DNA of 57,154 nucleotides, taken from NCBI RefSeq assembly GCF_001438845.1, contig NZ_JQCL01000006.1:1-57154 (forward strand), read 5' to 3'. The notes below the pieces were generated by a model. It had not been told where the DNA came from. It was given only the letters and a program-made list of their open reading frames with translations, and did not search any database. Both the position numbers and the translations under genes were made by a program. The stretch comes from Lactiplantibacillus xiangfangensis (GTDB lineage: Bacteria > Bacillota > Bacilli > Lactobacillales > Lactobacillaceae). Shown piece after piece: positions 35,697 to 49,698 of this stretch. How positions within the stretch are numbered: the stretch's first letter is position 1; every line of letters begins with the position of its first letter.

Positions 35697-36641
35697 ATGC
35701 GAGCAGTTGTTATTGATACACCAGGAGACCCAGACGTGATGCACTTAGTTGAACGCCCAATCCCAGAAGCCACAGCTGACCAATCCGTCATGCGGATTCA
35801 CGCGTTTGGGGTCCACCGTTACGAAGCGTTGACCCGGGCCGGTGGTTCGCCATCAGTCAAGTTTCCACGGGTCATTGGCGTCGAAGCCGTTGGTGAAATT
35901 TATCAACCATCTACCAACAGCACGTTAAAGGTTGGTCAGAAAGTCATGACGATGATGGGCGGTTTCGGTCGTGAAGTCGATGGCAGTTACCAAGACTACG
36001 CTTTAGTCGCTGACACCAATTTATATCCGGTTGATTTTGATGGCGACTGGGTCACCTTAGCACAATATCCAGAAAACTTTTACACGGCGATGGGCGCCAT
36101 TGATTCCCTGAAATTAAAATCAGGGCAATCCTTATTAGTTCGTGGCGGTACCAGTGCCGTTGGGTTAGCAGCGATTAAACTTGCCAAGGCCATGGGCTTC
36201 ACGGTCACCGCAACGACCCGCCGGCAAAATCAATTGGACGCCCTAATCGCTAACGGTGCGGATCAATCGGTATTGGATACTGACAACCAGTTAGATACGG
36301 ACGCGCAATTCGATGGCATCATTGACTTAGTTGGGACGGTCACGTTAACGAACTCGATTGCGCACCTCAATCCGGGTGGTGGCGTTTCCCTAATTGGCTT
36401 ATTGGCCGGGGAATGGATCGTTAAGAACTTCAATCCGTTCACTTTAGCGGGTAAATTTTTGACCGTCTTTGATTCAACGGACGTCAAACAATCCTTAATC
36501 GATGAGATGTTTAAGTTAATCAATCAAAATCACTTATCCATTCCAATTGCCAAGGTCTTTAAACTTGAAGACATCGTGGCGTCACACAAGTACGTGATGG
36601 CTAGCCGCGAATTAGGACAAGTCATTGTCGACAATGACTGA
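35697..36641 (+). CDS. Zinc-less quinone oxidoreductase / alcohol dehydrogenase-like (MDR) enzyme
   Basis: 314 residues from ATG 35697 (GGAGGATG upstream). The MDR fold has an N-terminal GroES-like part (MRAVVIDTPGDPDVM, FGVHRYEALTRAGGSP, VIGVEAVGEI) and a Rossmann domain (LLVRGGTSAVGLAAIKLAKAMGFTVTATTR). The catalytic zinc ligands are absent, as in QOR/zeta-crystallin types that reduce quinones or enals with NADPH. Control by the divergent MerR protein suggests induction by an electrophile (inference). Its stop overlaps the start of the YjbR gene. Confidence 0.9.
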   Translation: MRAVVIDTPGDPDVMHLVERPIPEATADQSVMRIHAFGVHRYEALTRAGGSPSVKFPRVIGVEAVGEIYQPSTNSTLKVGQKVMTMMGGFGREVDGSYQDYALVADTNLYPVDFDGDWVTLAQYPENFYTAMGAIDSLKLKSGQSLLVRGGTSAVGLAAIKLAKAMGFTVTATTRRQNQLDALIANGADQSVLDTDNQLDTDAQFDGIIDLVGTVTLTNSIAHLNPGGGVSLIGLLAGEWIVKNFNPFTLAGKFLTVFDSTDVKQSLIDEMFKLINQNHLSIPIAKVFKLEDIVASHKYVMASRELGQVIVDND

Positions 36642-36975
36642 AAAGGAACTGATTCAATTAGTTCTCGACCAAACGGATGGCGAACTGAGCTTTCCCTTTA
36701 ATCGCCCCGGTCAAAAATCGACCGTCATTTTTTCCGTCATCAAGCACCGTAGTAATCATAAAATCATTGCCATGGTGTATACCCAAAAAGGTCAAGTCCT
36801 GATTGACGTAAAATTGACGCCGGCTCAAAATGACGAGCTCCGCCTCTCAGCGGGGGTCGAACCCGGCTACCATATGAATAACCGGTACTGGACCACGATT
36901 AAAGTAAATGACACCGTCGTCTCACACACGGAACTAACCAATATCATTCTGGAAAGTGCCCGGTTAACGCGTTAA
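36634..36975 (+). CDS. MmcQ/YjbR family protein, single domain
   Basis: 113 residues from ATG 36634, which overlaps the oxidoreductase stop (8 bases), so coupled. It is a complete YjbR domain: ELSFPFNRPGQKSTVIFSVI, KIIAMVYTQKGQVLIDVKL and VEPGYHMNNRYWTTIKV. The family has a CyaY-like fold of unclear role. Being in the MerR-controlled operon links it to the same stress response. Confidence 0.88.
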   Translation: MTEKELIQLVLDQTDGELSFPFNRPGQKSTVIFSVIKHRSNHKIIAMVYTQKGQVLIDVKLTPAQNDELRLSAGVEPGYHMNNRYWTTIKVNDTVVSHTELTNIILESARLTR

Positions 36976-36991
36976 AGCCGCTCTACTATTA

Positions 36992-37025
36992 ACTCAAGGT
37001 TGAAAGCATTAAATTAGCCACAATC
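36992..37025 (+). repeat. 34-bp dispersed repeat, copy B
   Basis: 31 of 34 positions match the reverse complement of 26267-26300. It opens a gene-free gap (36976-37623) that also contains the family-1 element. No gene is supported in the gap. Confidence 0.6.
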
Positions 37026-37344
37026 GTTGCATATCAAAGGTTAACGATAAAAAATTAGGATTCTTCATCGCTCCGCCGGACTAGGTATTAACTATTTAAT
37101 TTTTTGGTCTAAGTATCAACACAACAGGTTACCCAACTTCGCTCAAAATTGATTTACGGTTACCACCAGATAATCAGCGTCAACCGTAAATCATAATATA
37201 TTGTTTTTAAATTAAAGATTAAAAGCTGAAATTTAGATTCGAATACCGTTGTAGCAACACTCGAGCTAATAAAAAATAGTTGTTTATGACCTAATCCAGT
37301 TATTATTGATGATTCACTGAATTTTGAAATCGTAACAATAATAC

Positions 37345-37516
37345 TAGCGAAGTCAGGCAGAGTTGGGTGCTGTGTCGGCAAGATTAGCGAACGGGTTTTA
37401 CGCAAATCTTGCGGGGCAATTTAAAGACGTGGTTTATCGGCTTTAAATTGAGACTTCAGACCGCACTATGGCTGAAGCCGTCCCCCACAGCACCCAACTC
37501 TGCCTGACGAAGCGAC
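37345..37516 (-). repeat. Structured repeat family 1, copy 1 (minus orientation)
   Basis: A perfect 23-bp outer stem (37352-37374 with 37486-37508) encloses three hairpins. Read on the minus strand these are GGCTTCAG/CTGAAGTC, CAATTTAAAG/CTTTAAATTG and GCAAGATTTGCG/CGCTAATCTTGC. Loops CCATAGTGCGGT and CCGATAAACCACGT match the other copies. It is the only full copy in this orientation. Confidence 0.85.
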
Positions 37517-37569
37517 CAATTTAGGATTAACAATTGCTACTATTACGGCATTAGCGATAATTCAAACCA

Positions 37570-37610
37570 AAAATCAGCTCAAACTTGCAAAACAAGTCTG
37601 AGCTGATTTT
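37570..37610 (-). terminator. Terminator of the pcrA-to-rlmD operon
   Basis: About 17 pairs with one mismatch (37570-37587 with 37593-37610) and a T-run on the minus strand, 14 bases past the rlmD stop. Confidence 0.88.
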
Positions 37611-37623
37611 TTAGTGTTTTAAA

Positions 37624-38994
37624 TTACTTACGCGTCAAGACCGTTACACATTCAATGTGTGGGGTTTGTGGAAATTGGTCGACGGGTTGGACCGGCGCAC
37701 TAATTTCGTAGCCGTATTCGCCAAACCGTTGCACGTCGCGAACCAAAGTCGATGGGTTACAGCTAATGTAAACCACCTTCTTAGGCGCCATTTCACCAGT
37801 ACTCTTGATGAATTCAGCGTCTAAACCTTTACGTGGCGGATCAACAACGACGACGTCCGGTTTGATACCTTCTTCTTCCCATTTAGCCATAACGTCTTCG
37901 GCACTCCCGAGCACAAACTTCGCGTTCGTAATACCGTTTTTGTTGGCATTTTGCTTGGCATTTTCAATGGCGGCCGGCACAATTTCAACACCGTAAACTT
38001 GCTTAGCGTGTTGCGCCATCGTTAATGAAATCGTCCCAATCCCAGAATAGGCATCGATCACGGTTTCGTTACCCGTAAGCCCAGCTTGGTCAATGGCTAA
38101 TTGATAAAGCTTTTCCGTTTGTTGGGGGTTCACTTGGTAGAACGACTGTGCCGAAATGGCAAACGTTAAGCCGAGTAATTGATCATCAATGGTTGACTTA
38201 CCGGCCAACACGTTGTTATCAGGCCCTAGGATGACGTTAGTCTTCTTTTGGTTGATGTTTTGAATCACACTAACGACTTCAGGTAATGCCGCCTGAATCT
38301 CTTGTACGACCACGTCAGCCATTGGTAAATGCTTCGTCCGTGTCACGATGACAACCATCATTTCGTGGCTGTAGTAACCGCGACGGACCATAATTGTCCG
38401 AATCGTCCCGCTATGGTGGAATTCATCGTAGGCTGCTTCGTGATACTTCCGTAAAATATCACGGATGACCACGATGGCCTTGTCGATTTCAGGATCTTGA
38501 ATGTAATAGTCTTCAATTGGCATCAATTGGTGACTGTTCTTCTTGTAGAAACCAGTCGTCAATTTACCTTGAACTTGGCGGACAGGAACTTGCGCCTTGT
38601 TCCGGTATTGCGTTGGATTTTCCATCCCAATGGTTGGCAAAACTTCCACGTCATCCATGTGAACTTTCGCAAATAATTCAGCGACTTGGTGTTGCTTGAA
38701 CTTTAATTGTTCGCTGTATTCTAAATGTTGTAATGGTGCAATCCCAGTCTGACGATAAACCCGTCCCTTGGGGTTAACCCGGTGCGGACTAACTTGGTTG
38801 ATCTTGACCACGTCACCGAACGCAAAGTTCTTGGTTGTTTTCGTGACTTTGACCGTGATTTTTTCTTCGGGCAAGGCGTTTTCGATGAAGATTGGGTAGT
38901 TATCTACCTTGGCAACCCCCATGCCTTGATACGTTAAATCAATGATGGTGACATCGAGTTCTTCACCATTGTGTACGGGTAAATTAGTTTTCAT
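37624..38994 (-). CDS. rlmD: 23S rRNA (uracil-5-)-methyltransferase, RlmD/RumA family
   Basis: 456 residues from ATG 38994 (GAGGG upstream). The N-terminal TRAM domain (about 8-65) binds RNA; the C-terminal SAM domain has DAYSGIGTISLTMA, VVDPPRKGLD and the catalytic SCNPSTLVRDV. It makes m5U in 23S rRNA, possibly at two sites as in RlmCD. The Cys cluster that holds a 4Fe-4S group in E. coli RlmD is absent: the equivalent place reads RQTGIAPLQHLEY. It is the last gene of the operon. Confidence 0.93.
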   Translation of the reverse strand: MKTNLPVHNGEELDVTIIDLTYQGMGVAKVDNYPIFIENALPEEKITVKVTKTTKNFAFGDVVKINQVSPHRVNPKGRVYRQTGIAPLQHLEYSEQLKFKQHQVAELFAKVHMDDVEVLPTIGMENPTQYRNKAQVPVRQVQGKLTTGFYKKNSHQLMPIEDYYIQDPEIDKAIVVIRDILRKYHEAAYDEFHHSGTIRTIMVRRGYYSHEMMVVIVTRTKHLPMADVVVQEIQAALPEVVSVIQNINQKKTNVILGPDNNVLAGKSTIDDQLLGLTFAISAQSFYQVNPQQTEKLYQLAIDQAGLTGNETVIDAYSGIGTISLTMAQHAKQVYGVEIVPAAIENAKQNANKNGITNAKFVLGSAEDVMAKWEEEGIKPDVVVVDPPRKGLDAEFIKSTGEMAPKKVVYISCNPSTLVRDVQRFGEYGYEISAPVQPVDQFPQTPHIECVTVLTRK

Positions 38995-39085
38995 TGGTTC
39001 CCTCATTTTTCTTTCTTTTGGCTAATGGTTTTTATCCACTAGGTTAAATTTGTCATCCAGTGCGGTTATGTCCGCACCCGTTTGT

Positions 39086-39128
39086 TAAAAAAATTACCGT
39101 TCCCCATTCTAAAGGTAAACGGTAATTT
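39086..39128 (-). terminator. Hairpin with T-run after the lipid kinase gene
   Basis: An 11-bp perfect stem (39091-39101 with 39118-39128) and seven T residues on the minus strand. It may end part of the operon transcripts before rlmD. Confidence 0.75.
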
Positions 39129-39135
39129 AAGCAAG

Positions 39136-40152
39136 TTATTCAGATTTTGATTCGGTTTCAGCGTCCGTTTTCGGCAACTGATCGACCGCCGACACAAAAT
39201 GACGTTCCGCATCTTCAATCTCAGGATCCGTAATGGCATCGTCTGGAATCCGATCGGTATCCGCAAACATTTCAATATGTTGCTTCAAGTTTCTAAACGT
39301 CATCGGTGCGTCGCCACCATATTCCCCGTCAATGTTGATCATCAACCGGTCCTTAGGCGACTTGGCCACCACTTTATGCGTCTTAACGTAAATAATACTT
39401 GGGTCATTGATGTGCTTTCCACCATTCAGCACTAAGGTCATCAGGTGGAGCATCTTTGCCAAATTCCCGGTCTTCACGATAATCATCGTAAACTTACCGT
39501 CATCCAGCGAAGCGTCTGGCACTAATTTTTCAAAGCCACCCACTGAATTCGTTAGCGCTAGGAAAAACATCGACGCTTTGCCCGTAAAGTGGCCGCCATC
39601 ATACTTCAAGTCCATTTCAACGGGTTTCACCCGTGGCAACAACTCGGCCCCCTTGGCCAAGTACGCCGCGTAACCAAAAATCGACTTTAACTGTGATGGC
39701 ACGTCGTAAGTCAATTCAGTCAACAAACCACCGGCCGCAATGTTAATAAAATATTGTTCACCGGCTTGGCCGATGTCCATTTTGACCGTCTGATTTTTCA
39801 AGACTACTTTGGCCGCCGCAACTGGATCTTCACGGGGAATCCGTAAGGCCCGCGCATAGTCATTGGTCGTCCCCGCCGGAATGATGGCCATCTTAGGTCG
39901 CCGCTTTAACCCGGCTAAGCCGTTGACAACTTGATTGATGGTCCCATCACCGCCAGCTGCAATGATCAATTCAAACCCATCCTTAGCACACCGACGCGCT
40001 TCGTCAGCTGCCGAGTTCGGTGTCGCTGTTGTTGCGAACGCACTGGTCTCATAGCCAGCTTGTTCAAAAATGCCAAGAATTTCCACCAGGTCGTGCGCTA
40101 ATGCTTCGCGTCCTGACGTTGGGTTATAGATAAGTCGTGCCCGTTTACGCAT
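39136..40152 (-). CDS. dagK: Diacylglycerol/lipid kinase
   Basis: 338 residues from ATG 40152 (GGAGGAAAG upstream). NAD/DAGK-type catalytic domain: RLIYNPTSGR, IIAAGGDGTINQVVNGL (nucleotide site) and IPAGTTNDYARAL. It phosphorylates diacylglycerol released in lipoteichoic acid synthesis, feeding phosphatidic acid back to lipid synthesis. The last about 35 residues are acidic. It follows gatB after 160 bases, in which no gene or strong signal was seen. Confidence 0.93.
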   Translation of the reverse strand: MRKRARLIYNPTSGREALAHDLVEILGIFEQAGYETSAFATTATPNSAADEARRCAKDGFELIIAAGGDGTINQVVNGLAGLKRRPKMAIIPAGTTNDYARALRIPREDPVAAAKVVLKNQTVKMDIGQAGEQYFINIAAGGLLTELTYDVPSQLKSIFGYAAYLAKGAELLPRVKPVEMDLKYDGGHFTGKASMFFLALTNSVGGFEKLVPDASLDDGKFTMIIVKTGNLAKMLHLMTLVLNGGKHINDPSIIYVKTHKVVAKSPKDRLMINIDGEYGGDAPMTFRNLKQHIEMFADTDRIPDDAITDPEIEDAERHFVSAVDQLPKTDAETESKSE

Positions 40153-40312
40153 GTTTCTTTCCTCCGAATACACAGTGTTTGCCGTCCATGCCGATTATTT
40201 TCAGCGGCTTGTGACAAACACGACCCTGTTCAGCACCAAACCGGCCCCATGCTAAAAGCCCGCATGCGACCGGTTCACTTAATCGTCAGTGTCGTGCACC
40301 CAATGATAGGTG

Positions 40313-41737
40313 TTACCGTGCTTTTAATGATGTCATCAACAACTGGTTGACCACTTTCGGATTAGCTTGGCCGTGCGTCTGCTTCATGATCTGACCGACC
40401 AAGAAACCGACTGCCCGGTCTTTCCCATTCTTAAAGTCATCAATTGATTGTTGGTTGTTTTCTAATACGCCGTCAATGATTGGTTGTAACTTAGCGGGGT
40501 CTGATAATTGAACCAAGCCCTTGTCATTGACCCACTTGACTGGTTCGCTACCAGCCATGATTGCTTTAAAGACTTTCTTCGCGATTTTGCTTGAAATCGT
40601 TTCATCAGAAATCATCTTAATCATGCCTGCCAAGTGTTCTGGTGTCAAGTCAGTTTGTAACAAACCAACCTTCTTATCGTTCAAGTAGGCGTTAACGTCC
40701 CCTTGCAAGTAGTTGGAAGTGAGCTTAGGATCAGCACCCTGTGCAACCGTTGCGTCGAAAAAGTCGGACATTTCCTTGGTCTGCGTCAAAACGCCCGCAT
40801 CGTAAGGAGTCAACCCAAATTCATTGATGTAACGTTCCCGGCGTGAGCCTGGCATTTCTGGAATCGTTGCTTGAACTTCCTTGATCCAGTCATCTTCAAT
40901 GTTTAAGGCAGGAATATCTGGTTCTGGGAAGTAACGGTAATCATCGCTACCTTCCTTGACCCGCATTAAGATGGTCTTCCCAGTGGTTTCGTCAAAACGA
41001 CGCGTTTCTTGTTGCACTTGGCCACCAGACATTAAGACCCGTTGTTGCCGTTGTTCTTCGTATTCCAATGATTTACGGACGTAGTTGAAGGAGTTCAAGT
41101 TCTTCATTTCGGTCTTAACACCGTACTTGTCTGAACCAGCTGGCCGGATTGAAATGTTAACGTCGACCCGCATGGAACCTTCTTCCATCTTAACGTCGGA
41201 AACCCCGGTAAATTGAATCCGTTGCCGCAATGCTTCACAGTAAGCGTAAGCTTCTTCTGGTGAGGCGATTTCAGGCTTCGAAACAATTTCAATCAGTGGC
41301 GTGCCTTGCCGGTTTAAATCGACATAGGAATAGTCACTTTCATGGGTGTTCTTCCCGGCATCTTCTTCAATATGCATTTCTTCGATACCGATTTTTTTCT
41401 TCTTACCGTCAACTTCAATTTCAATCCAACCATCGTGCGCAATTGGCTTGTCATGTTGCGTAATTTGGTAAGCTTTCGGGTTATCTGGGTAGAAGTAGTT
41501 CTTCCGGTCAAAGTAAGTGTGGTGTTCAATGTCCGCGTGCAAAGCAGTGGCTGCTTTGATGCCGGCTTCAACAACACCCTTATTTGGCGTCGGTAATACC
41601 CCAGGATAACCCCAATCGATCACGTTCGTGTTGGCGTTTGGTTCGGAACCAAACTGCACGGGTGACGGACTAAAAATTTTGGAATTCGTCTTTAATTCAA
41701 CGTGGACTTCCAGACCAATCGTAGTTACAAAATTCAT
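40313..41737 (-). CDS. gatB: Aspartyl/glutamyl-tRNA amidotransferase subunit B
   Basis: 474 residues. Begins [20 protein letters not shown], with [18 protein letters not shown] and a C-terminal YqeY-like tail ([28 protein letters not shown]) that binds tRNA. As the kinase subunit of GatCAB it activates mischarged Glu-tRNA(Gln) before amidation. Its start overlaps the gatA stop by one base. Confidence 0.97.
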   Translation of the reverse strand: MNFVTTIGLEVHVELKTNSKIFSPSPVQFGSEPNANTNVIDWGYPGVLPTPNKGVVEAGIKAATALHADIEHHTYFDRKNYFYPDNPKAYQITQHDKPIAHDGWIEIEVDGKKKKIGIEEMHIEEDAGKNTHESDYSYVDLNRQGTPLIEIVSKPEIASPEEAYAYCEALRQRIQFTGVSDVKMEEGSMRVDVNISIRPAGSDKYGVKTEMKNLNSFNYVRKSLEYEEQRQQRVLMSGGQVQQETRRFDETTGKTILMRVKEGSDDYRYFPEPDIPALNIEDDWIKEVQATIPEMPGSRRERYINEFGLTPYDAGVLTQTKEMSDFFDATVAQGADPKLTSNYLQGDVNAYLNDKKVGLLQTDLTPEHLAGMIKMISDETISSKIAKKVFKAIMAGSEPVKWVNDKGLVQLSDPAKLQPIIDGVLENNQQSIDDFKNGKDRAVGFLVGQIMKQTHGQANPKVVNQLLMTSLKAR

Positions 41738-43200
41738 TAGTTAGCACCTCCGACTTTAGGGGTTTGCTTATGAACGTCAGTGGCTTGTTCAAAAGCGTAA
41801 CCTGCTTTATAGAGCGTACTTTCGTCAAACGCCTTCCCAATCAATTGTAAGCCGACTGGTAGACCATCCGCAAAGCCCGCTGGAACCGACATCCCTGGTA
41901 ACCCAGCTAAGTTAACTGGAATCGTCAAGACATCGTTCATGTACATCGTAATTGGATCGGAGATTTCATCGCCAATTTTGAAAGCTGGCGTTGGGGCAAC
42001 TGGTCCCATAATCATGTCATAGTCTTCAAAGACCTTATTGAAATCGTTAATGATCATTGTCCGGACTTGGCCAGCCTTGTGGAAGTAAGCGTCGTAGTAA
42101 CCCGCGGACAACGAGAACGTCCCCAGCATGATTCGACGCTTAACTTCGTCGCCAAAACCTTCAGAACGGCTACGAACATAGACGTCTTCCAAGTTCTTAA
42201 CGTCGTCTGCGCGGAAGCCATAACGAATCCCGTCAAACCGTTGTAAGTTTGATGACGCTTCTGAACTAGCAATGATGTAGTAAGCAGAAACACCGTAACG
42301 GCTATTTGGTAAGGAAACTTCCTCCACCGTTGCGCCTAATTCTTCAAACTTCTTAACGGCGTTGTTGATTACTTCACGGACTTTAGGATCAATCCCTTCG
42401 TCCATGTATTCTTTAGGCAACCCAATCTTCATACCCTTGATATTACCGTCTAATCCGGCCGTAAAATCAGGAACTTCGCGCTTAGAAGACGTGCCATCGT
42501 GCTGGTCGTAACCCGCGATCATGTTCAAAGCAGCGGCGTTATCCTTCACCGTCCGCGTCATTGGACCGATTTGGTCTAGTGATGACGCAAAGGCAATTAA
42601 GCCCCAACGTGAAACCCGACCGTACGTTGGCTTCATCCCGACAACCCCGTTGAAAGAAGAAGGTTGGCGAATTGAGCCACCGGTATCGGAACCAAAGGCA
42701 ACCGGGACTTGGCCAGAAGCCACCGCAACAGCTGAACCACCGGATGAGCCACCAGGAACGCGACTAACATCCCAAGGGTTCCGTGTAACTTTAAACGCGG
42801 AGTTTTCCGTTGAACCACCCATGGCAAATTCATCCATGTTGTTCTTACCAATGATGACAGCGTCGTTTGCGGCCATCTTTTCAACAACCGTTGCGTCGTA
42901 AACTGGGACAAAGTGTTCTAGCATTTTAGATGCTGCGGTCGTCGTTAAGCCCTTGGTCACAATGTTATCTTTAACTGCAACCGGAATTCCGGCCATGATG
43001 TTATCAGGGTTGATCCCCTTAGCATCAATTTCAGCAGCCCGCTTTAAAGCAGCTTCTTCGTTTAAGTTCAAGAAGGCCCCAAGTTTTGGGTCAATTTCCC
43101 GTAAGTTTTCAAAAGTGGCTTTAGCGAGCGCTACCGCACTGATTTTTTTTGCGACTAAATCAGCATGTAAGCTGGTCAAATCTTGGTCGAAATAATTCAT
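41737..43200 (-). CDS. gatA: Aspartyl/glutamyl-tRNA amidotransferase subunit A
   Basis: 487 residues. The amidase signature [20 protein letters not shown] with Ser-Ser-Lys triad elements (VKDN lysine, [11 protein letters not shown]) gives the glutaminase that releases ammonia for GatB. Length is standard. It overlaps gatC by one base (TAATG) and gatB by one base, so the three subunits are made in step. Confidence 0.97.
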   Translation of the reverse strand: MNYFDQDLTSLHADLVAKKISAVALAKATFENLREIDPKLGAFLNLNEEAALKRAAEIDAKGINPDNIMAGIPVAVKDNIVTKGLTTTAASKMLEHFVPVYDATVVEKMAANDAVIIGKNNMDEFAMGGSTENSAFKVTRNPWDVSRVPGGSSGGSAVAVASGQVPVAFGSDTGGSIRQPSSFNGVVGMKPTYGRVSRWGLIAFASSLDQIGPMTRTVKDNAAALNMIAGYDQHDGTSSKREVPDFTAGLDGNIKGMKIGLPKEYMDEGIDPKVREVINNAVKKFEELGATVEEVSLPNSRYGVSAYYIIASSEASSNLQRFDGIRYGFRADDVKNLEDVYVRSRSEGFGDEVKRRIMLGTFSLSAGYYDAYFHKAGQVRTMIINDFNKVFEDYDMIMGPVAPTPAFKIGDEISDPITMYMNDVLTIPVNLAGLPGMSVPAGFADGLPVGLQLIGKAFDESTLYKAGYAFEQATDVHKQTPKVGGAN

Positions 43201-43529
43201 TATTCGCCGTCCCCACTTTCATCAATAATTGTTGGCACCTTAATTAAGCCGTTGGCCGTTTCTGGTGCGTTGTTTAGCAACGCGCGGCGAAGTTGGTCGT
43301 CACTCTTTACGGCTTTATCTTCACGTAACGTTGCTTCACGTAACGTGTCATCGCTCAACCGCATCGTTGCGGGAACGTCCGTCGTATCAACTTTGCTTAA
43401 TTCTTCAAACATTCCAATAATTTTTTCAAGTTGACCCGTAAAAGTCTCAAGTTCATTGGGGGTAAATTCAAGCTTGGCTAACCCCGCAACGTGTTGAACT
43501 TGGTCGGCATTAATACGTTCTTCAGCCAT
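43200..43529 (-). CDS. gatC: Aspartyl/glutamyl-tRNA amidotransferase subunit C
   Basis: 109 residues from ATG 43529 (AAGAAGGAA upstream). [26 protein letters not shown] is the helical part that wraps GatA; RPDE-like end is missing but the family pattern is clear. It is the scaffold of the GatCAB complex. First of the gat genes; it follows camS by 31 bases. Confidence 0.95.
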   Translation of the reverse strand: MAEERINADQVQHVAGLAKLEFTPNELETFTGQLEKIIGMFEELSKVDTTDVPATMRLSDDTLREATLREDKAVKSDDQLRRALLNNAPETANGLIKVPTIIDESGDGE

Positions 43530-43560
43530 CAAATTTCCTTCTTTCTCAGATCTTACTTAA

Positions 43561-49063
<5,503 letters not shown>

Positions 49064-49240
49064 GCTGTTCGCCACCCTTTCTAAAAATCAGTCAACAAAT
49101 ATTATAGCAAATTTTCGGCGTGATTGCTGGTTTTTAAGGCGCTATCACGCACATTAATCCCACTTATTTTTGAAACCGTGTTCGTATTTGTTCGGTTAAT
49201 CAAATTGGCCCCATTACTAGCCATTAACTATTAAGTTGCC

Positions 49241-49409
49241 GCTCCGTCGGGTAGAATTGGGTGCTATGGGGGACGGTCCCAGCCACAGGACGGTCTGGAA
49301 CCTCAATTCAAAGCCGATAACCCACGTCTTTGAATTGCCCCGCAAGATTGGTGTAAAGACCACCCGCCAATCTTCCCGACACAGCACACCAATCCTATCC
49401 GCCTCCGCT
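49241..49409 (+). repeat. Structured repeat family 1, copy 2
   Basis: Outer arms about 49245-49268 and 49381-49402 pair with a bulge and wobbles. Internal hairpins are GGTCCCAG/CTGGAACC, CAATTCAAAG/CTTTGAATTG (perfect) and GCAAGATTGG/CCAATCTTCC. Loops CCACAGGACGGT and CCGATAACCCACGT match the other copies. It lies upstream of pcrA and is followed after about 40 bases by a family-2 element. No gene is supported in 49076-49698. Confidence 0.82.
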
Positions 49410-49450
49410 GAAAATAACATTACTAGCGCTATTATTGTTGGATAATCAGA

Positions 49451-49623
49451 GGCTGGCACTGATGACATCAGTCGTGACGGCGGCGTTGGGGCGACGTTTT
49501 TTGTCACCCTTACACCGCGGACGGCCCGGGACAATTGTGAATTTTGCAATCGTTCCGGGCGAGAGGCTAGACCGCTCCTCAGGCTAGCCTCGGTCCCACG
49601 ACTGCATGTCATCAGTGACAACC
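49451..49623 (+). repeat. Structured repeat family 2, copy 2
   Basis: Outer arms 49451-49476 and 49597-49623 pair over about 25 positions with one unpaired G, at the same place as in the 56.9 kb copy. Inside are a GCGG/CCGC hairpin, a CCCGGGAC/GTTCCGGG hairpin and a perfect 8-bp GAGGCTAG/CTAGCCTC hairpin with loop ACCGCTCCTCAGG. Confidence 0.82.
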
Positions 49624-49663
49624 GGAATAAATTACAAGTAGCTAACTTATATCAGTCAGTAAT

Positions 49664-49696
49664 AAAAAAGCCGTCAGTACGCTACTGACGACAATT
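49664..49696 (-). terminator. Terminator of the PurK-like gene
   Basis: An 8-bp perfect stem (49672-49679 with 49683-49690), a three-base loop and six T residues on the minus strand, just past the stop. Confidence 0.85.
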
Positions 49697-49698
49697 TT

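Noticed and set aside
37160-37405. Leftward 81-codon frame in the gap before rlmD
   Set aside because: It runs into a family-1 repeat, has no ribosome site and no recognisable protein pattern.
49217-49621. Leftward 134-codon frame at 49.2-49.6 kb
   Set aside because: It lies entirely in the paired structured repeats; openness is a by-product of their GC-rich stems.
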